Assembly (NCBI RefSeq): GCF_009758125.1
Contig: NZ_WRXO01000001.1
Span: forward strand, 124,001-188,000
Length of the DNA stretch: 64,000 bases
Reading direction: 5' to 3'
Source: Chitinophaga oryziterrae
GTDB taxonomy: Bacteria; Bacteroidota; Bacteroidia; Chitinophagales; Chitinophagaceae
Program-made: the position numbers and the translations under genes
Shown: in pieces, positions 60,731 through 64,000 of the stretch
Layout: each line of letters begins with the position of its first letter
Position numbering within the stretch: the stretch's first letter is position 1
Notes under the pieces: generated by a model
What the model was told of the DNA's origin: nothing
Seen by the model: only the letters and a program-made list of their open reading frames with translations
The model's database searches: none

Positions 60731-61549
60731 CTAACTCCCCGATGCTAATAATTCAGTAGGTGCATAACCAAAATGCTTTTTAAATGCGAAGGAGAAATGG
60801 GAAAGATTCTCAAATCCAACTTCGTAACAAACGTCAACGGGTTTCTTTTTCTTTTCCACGAACTGATAGTGCGCCAGCTCCAGTCGTTTTTGGGTCAACC
60901 ATCTCTGTGGCGTGGTATCAAAGATTTTCCTGAAGTCCCTTTTAAACGTTGTCAGGCTTCTGCCGGTGAGGTAGCCAAATCTTTCCAGGGGCATATTGAA
61001 CATAAAGTTCTTTTCCATATACCCGGCCAGGTCAATCTTTCCAGGCTCCTCGAAATTAGCGAGCATGCTGTCGATATCAGGATCGATTGATCTAAGTATA
61101 CTGACCGCTTCGGTTATTTTCAGATGGGCAATATTGGGGGGTAGCTCTGTCATCTCAAAATACGGAATGAGCGATTGCAGGCAGCTTTCCAGCAATGGAT
61201 GATTATTATAATGTCGGATCTGCGCCGAAACCACTGTCTGGGGTTTCACACCGACCTTATCATAATAATTGCATAGCCAATCAGCGGTCAGGTGCATAAC
61301 CACCGTTTTATGAGGGAGCCCGTCTTTGGGATAATTGATAATAGTGGCGAGCTGATTTCTTGGTATCAGGAATATATCCCCCTTATTAAACAGGTAAGTC
61401 CCTTCTGCCTGGACAACCTTTGTTTCTCCGGAGATAAACCAAATAAGCATATGGTGTTCAAACATGATGTCAGATTTGAAGAACCTATCTTCATAGCAGG
61501 ACAGCTTGATATCCTCTGTTATATATTTAGCATTATATTCCATATCCAA
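60731..61549 (-). CDS. AraC-family transcriptional regulator
   Basis: The 272-residue product has an N-terminal cupin-like sensing region (VVQAEGTYLFNKGDIFLIPR) and a C-terminal AraC domain (LERFGYLTGRSLTTFKRDFR, KIFDTTPQRWLTQKRLELAH, VCYEVGFENLSHFSFAFKKH). It follows the SDR gene on the same strand by about 180 bases; a fossil of a related AraC gene lies in that gap. The inducer is unknown. Confidence 0.92.
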   Translation of the reverse strand: MDMEYNAKYITEDIKLSCYEDRFFKSDIMFEHHMLIWFISGETKVVQAEGTYLFNKGDIFLIPRNQLATIINYPKDGLPHKTVVMHLTADWLCNYYDKVGVKPQTVVSAQIRHYNNHPLLESCLQSLIPYFEMTELPPNIAHLKITEAVSILRSIDPDIDSMLANFEEPGKIDLAGYMEKNFMFNMPLERFGYLTGRSLTTFKRDFRKIFDTTPQRWLTQKRLELAHYQFVEKKKKPVDVCYEVGFENLSHFSFAFKKHFGYAPTELLASGS

Positions 61550-61636
61550 TAGTTTAAGATGGGTTCCGGTGCTGTCTGAAAATGCCTGGCAAAGTCAGGC
61601 CGGATTTGCTTTGCTCAGGAAGTCATATTCCCGCTC

Positions 61637-61720
61637 TTATCTAAGCATAAAATTAATTAATTTATGCCACCTCTGCGGTGTGGTTAAGCTTCTGCCGGTC
61701 AGATAGCCGAACCGTTCAAT
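61637..61720 (-). pseudogene. Fossil AraC fragment with an internal deletion
   Basis: The minus strand from 61720 to TAA at 61637-61639 reads IERFGYLTGRSLTTPQRWHK then LINFMLR. The first 13 residues match LERFGYLTGRSLTT of the intact AraC at 60731-61549 and the next part matches its TTPQRW. About ten residues between the two TT sites are missing, consistent with deletion between short repeats. Nothing of the rest of the gene is left. Confidence 0.75.
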
Positions 61721-61733
61721 ACATCATATCCTC

Positions 61734-62759
61734 TTAGTTGATATTGAATTTGATTCCTGTCATCTCTTCAGTGAGTGCCCACAGGTGCCTGGCGCTGGTC
61801 TCATCCAGTGAATATTGCATCACGCCGCTTTGATGAAGTTTTGCGCTGGTCTGAACGGCAGGGTCAGAGGAAAACAGTTCAGCGATGTCGCCATCTTCGC
61901 AGTATACGCCGCCAATGTTGTCCAGAAGCGGACTGGTAGCAACCCATACGGTAGTAGCAGCGCCCTGAGGGATTGTTTTCAACGAAGCGAGAACTTCCGG
62001 ACGCATATTTCCGTTTTCATCGAGGAAGCCCATTTGCTGGAACAACTCCACCGGTGCTTCGCGGCCTAATTCAGTACCGGCGATGGACCCGGGGTGTACT
62101 GAATAGGCACGTACGTTATAGGCGCTTGCATGGTTGTCCAGTTCCAGGGCGAACAAATTACTGGCTGTTTTGGATTGGCCGTAAGCCTGCAGTGTTTCGT
62201 AGTCGCGATGTTGAAAATTAGGATCTTCAAAATTGAAGTTTCCCATGTGATGCCCCAGTGAAGAAACATTAATCACACGTGCACCGTTTGCCTGTTTCAG
62301 TGCAGGAAAAAGTTTGGAAGTCAGGTGAAATTGTCCGATGTAATTGGTAGCTAGTTGTGATTCTATGCCACGTGCATCTTTGCGCAGTGGCACCCACATG
62401 ATACCTGCGTTGTTGATGAGCAGGTGTAACGGTCTGCCGGATGACAGAAATTTTTCTGCAAAAGCATCGATAGAAGCAGGGTCCATGAAATCCAGTGCCT
62501 CAACTTCCACACGGGCTATGCCTTCCAGGTTTTTCCAGGCTTTCTCCACATCTCTTGCTGCTACTATCACCATAGCGCCGGCAGCAGCCAGGGTCTTTGT
62601 GGTTTCCAGGCCGATACCTGTATTACCACCTGTGACGATAGCAACCTTACCGGTGAGGTCGATTCCTTTGATCACGTCTGAAGCTGTGGATTGGGCGTTA
62701 AAACTCGTGCCGAGCGGGTGCTGAAGTGCTCCCTGATTGTTAGTTTGTATCATTGTCAT
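61734..62759 (-). CDS. Extended SDR-family oxidoreductase
   Basis: The 341-residue product has the Rossmann motif GGNTGIGLETT (about residues 41-51), NNAGIMWVP, a catalytic Ser in VINVSSLG and YGQSK (YxxxK). It matches the retinol-dehydrogenase/WWOX-like branch of SDRs, which act on small carbonyls with NADP(H). Met1 (62759) or Met3 (62753) can start it. The promoter is well defined. The AraC regulator that follows on the same strand may respond to the same compound. Confidence 0.93.
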   Translation of the reverse strand: MTMIQTNNQGALQHPLGTSFNAQSTASDVIKGIDLTGKVAIVTGGNTGIGLETTKTLAAAGAMVIVAARDVEKAWKNLEGIARVEVEALDFMDPASIDAFAEKFLSSGRPLHLLINNAGIMWVPLRKDARGIESQLATNYIGQFHLTSKLFPALKQANGARVINVSSLGHHMGNFNFEDPNFQHRDYETLQAYGQSKTASNLFALELDNHASAYNVRAYSVHPGSIAGTELGREAPVELFQQMGFLDENGNMRPEVLASLKTIPQGAATTVWVATSPLLDNIGGVYCEDGDIAELFSSDPAVQTSAKLHQSGVMQYSLDETSARHLWALTEEMTGIKFNIN

Positions 62760-62776
62760 TTATCGTTTTGTTGATA

Positions 62777-62804
62777 CAAATGTAGAGGATGTATTTCCCT
62801 GCAA
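62777..62804 (-). promoter_or_regulatory. Promoter of the SDR gene (TTG, 17-bp spacer, TACATTTG)
   Basis: On the minus strand a TTG (62802-62804) and the exact -7 element TACATTTG (62777-62784) are separated by 17 bases, as in Bacteroidota housekeeping promoters. The start codon lies 17 bases beyond. Confidence 0.6.
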
Positions 62805-63050
62805 CTTTGTTTAAAAGGCCTATTTTGCTTTGTTTAGCGGACCACTATTTATATACCTGCCCAATGCGGAATTAGTGAAAATACGCTGTTAACTGATCGG
62901 AGAAATACACCTGGATTAAGGAGCAATATGATCAATAACTAGCCGGATCCTCTTCTGAGGTCATTTCGAAATCGTACACATCCATATTCAGGTAATGTCA
63001 TTATTCAAAATTCCGGCTTACTTTGCTTTAATATCAGAAAAACGATTAGT

Positions 63051-64000
63051 ATGAAAATGAAATTATTTTTTCTCCTGATTACCTGCTTCGCGGTACGTAC
63101 CAATGCCCAGGACCCATGGAAGATGAAGGCTGAAAAAATAGATCCCAATAACTATTATGGGGTAACCGTGGCAAATGGCATTATTGGTGTCGTATCGTCA
63201 CCTCAACCTTTTAAAGTTAAAAACGTGGTTTTAGCCGGTGCTTATGATACTTACGGGCGCGGCCGTGTAAGTAATTTCTTAAATGGCTTTAACCTGCTTA
63301 ATATGTACCTTGAAATTGATGGTATACGTCTTGATGAGCGAAATACGCAACAACTGCAACAGGAACTGGATATGCATCATGCCTCATTTACGACACAACT
63401 CCTATATGGCAAAAAGGCAGCAGTAAAATACACCTATTATGCGTTGAGGCATCTTCCTTTTTCAGTTTTAATGGATGTGACCATAATAGCAAAAGAAGAT
63501 GTAAGTATAACTGCTGCCAGTATCATGGAAACCCCTGAAGCTTTGCGTGATGTTCAAAATTATTATAATGAAATTGACAGGCCGCATGTTACCCTGAGCT
63601 TACTTACTTCTACTGCCAAAAGTCCTACAGGAAAGCTGCAGCTCTGTGCGTCGAACAGTTTTCTGTTTACTGAGCAACATGGAAATGAACCTAAGATTAT
63701 CCATGAAATGTGGGATAATAATAGTCATCTGATGAAATTTAGTAAAACCTTAAAGGCTGGGGAAAGTTATACCTACTCGGTTATCGGGAGTACAATTAGC
63801 TCTGCACAGCATGCCGACCCGCTCAATGAAGCAGAAAGGATGACCATTTTTGCGAAACTCGAAGGAAGGGACAGGTTAATTAAATTTCATAATGCCGCCT
63901 GGGATGAACTTTGGAAATCGGATATTACAATAGAGGGTGATCCGCAGGCTCAGCAGGATGTACATAGCATGTTATATCATTTAACCTCTTTTTCAAGATC
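63051..64000 (+). CDS. GH65-family glycoside hydrolase/phosphorylase, N-terminal part (runs off the right edge)
   Basis: ATG at 63051 (or 63057) opens a frame that continues to the window end (316 codons). The signal peptide ends TNAQ. The next part reads DPNNYYGVTVANGIIGVVSS, VVLAGAYDTYGRGRVSNFLN, then NLLNMYLEIDG and MHHASFTTQLLYGKKAAVKY, the N-terminal super-sandwich domain of GH65 enzymes (trehalose, maltose or kojibiose phosphorylase relatives). The catalytic barrel lies beyond the edge. Export fits a hydrolase or surface enzyme. It is divergent from the SDR gene. Confidence 0.85.
   Translation, partial: MKMKLFFLLITCFAVRTNAQDPWKMKAEKIDPNNYYGVTVANGIIGVVSSPQPFKVKNVVLAGAYDTYGRGRVSNFLNGFNLLNMYLEIDGIRLDERNTQQLQQELDMHHASFTTQLLYGKKAAVKYTYYALRHLPFSVLMDVTIIAKEDVSITAASIMETPEALRDVQNYYNEIDRPHVTLSLLTSTAKSPTGKLQLCASNSFLFTEQHGNEPKIIHEMWDNNSHLMKFSKTLKAGESYTYSVIGSTISSAQHADPLNEAERMTIFAKLEGRDRLIKFHNAAWDELWKSDITIEGDPQAQQDVHSMLYHLTSFSR

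Noticed and set aside
1..64000. CRISPR array, rRNA, intact tRNA, integrase, transposase, toxin-antitoxin or biosynthetic cluster
   Set aside because: Looked for on both strands; no array-like spaced repeats, no RNA gene and no recognisable mobile-element enzyme was found.

Overview
The window looks like chromosomal DNA of a Bacteroidota bacterium, most likely family Chitinophagaceae and close to Chitinophaga. This rests on gene families, not on a search. It has SusC/SusD pairs, FecI-type ECF sigma factors paired with FecR/DUF4974 anti-sigma factors, Oar-like TonB-dependent receptors, a T9SS type B sorting domain, DUF4249, DUF4397, DUF5686 and DUF6544-type proteins, many lipoproteins, and TAnnTTTG promoter elements. 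I see no rRNA, intact tRNA, CRISPR array, phage or insertion sequence.

Layout. 1-8.5 kb (minus): an ECF sigma, FecR, SusC, SusD and M16 zinc protease operon, a likely sensed peptide or protein uptake locus; the protease runs off the left edge. 8.5-11.8 kb: an Oar-like receptor behind a strong terminator. 12-22.5 kb: single genes, including an Old Yellow Enzyme with an AraC regulator, an S41 protease, a TetR/SDR pair sharing a near-identical operator, and DUF805. 22.5-31.7 kb: a frameshifted Calx-beta/T9SS protein, an ABC-F ATPase with a long leader, a decayed ECF sigma gene, an alcohol dehydrogenase, a cupin and a Nif3-like protein. 31.7-36 kb: an acyltransferase, then a repeated locus with an intact gene of an unrecognised family, an 11-bp tandem repeat before it, and a collapsed second copy 2.7 kb away; a broken ABC permease tail lies between. 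36-44 kb: a LytS/LytTR two-component system, a lipocalin-like protein, acetyltransferase, small orphans, an alpha/beta hydrolase and an AraC regulator. 44-47 kb: a DUF5686 outer-membrane protein and a small lysine-rich secreted protein. 47.2-54.2 kb (minus): a second sigma/FecR/receptor operon with DUF4249, a beta-barrel and DUF4397. 54.3-64 kb: a GH114-like lipoprotein, small secreted proteins, a RibD-like reductase, Sel1 repeats, an AraC/SDR pair with a fossil AraC fragment, and the start of a GH65-family enzyme.

How the genes fit together. Two cell-surface signalling operons follow the same logic: a receptor with an N-terminal STN domain contacts the periplasmic part of FecR, which controls the ECF sigma factor encoded first in the operon. 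The rest is mostly short units with their own hairpin terminators.

The most notable features are the number of decayed genes (truncated sigma factor, GlxA-like head, AraC tail, permease tail, collapsed repeat-family copy, frameshifted Calx-beta gene) and the repeat-family locus at 33.0-36.0 kb, the best candidate here for something undescribed. Functions come from reading motifs by eye.
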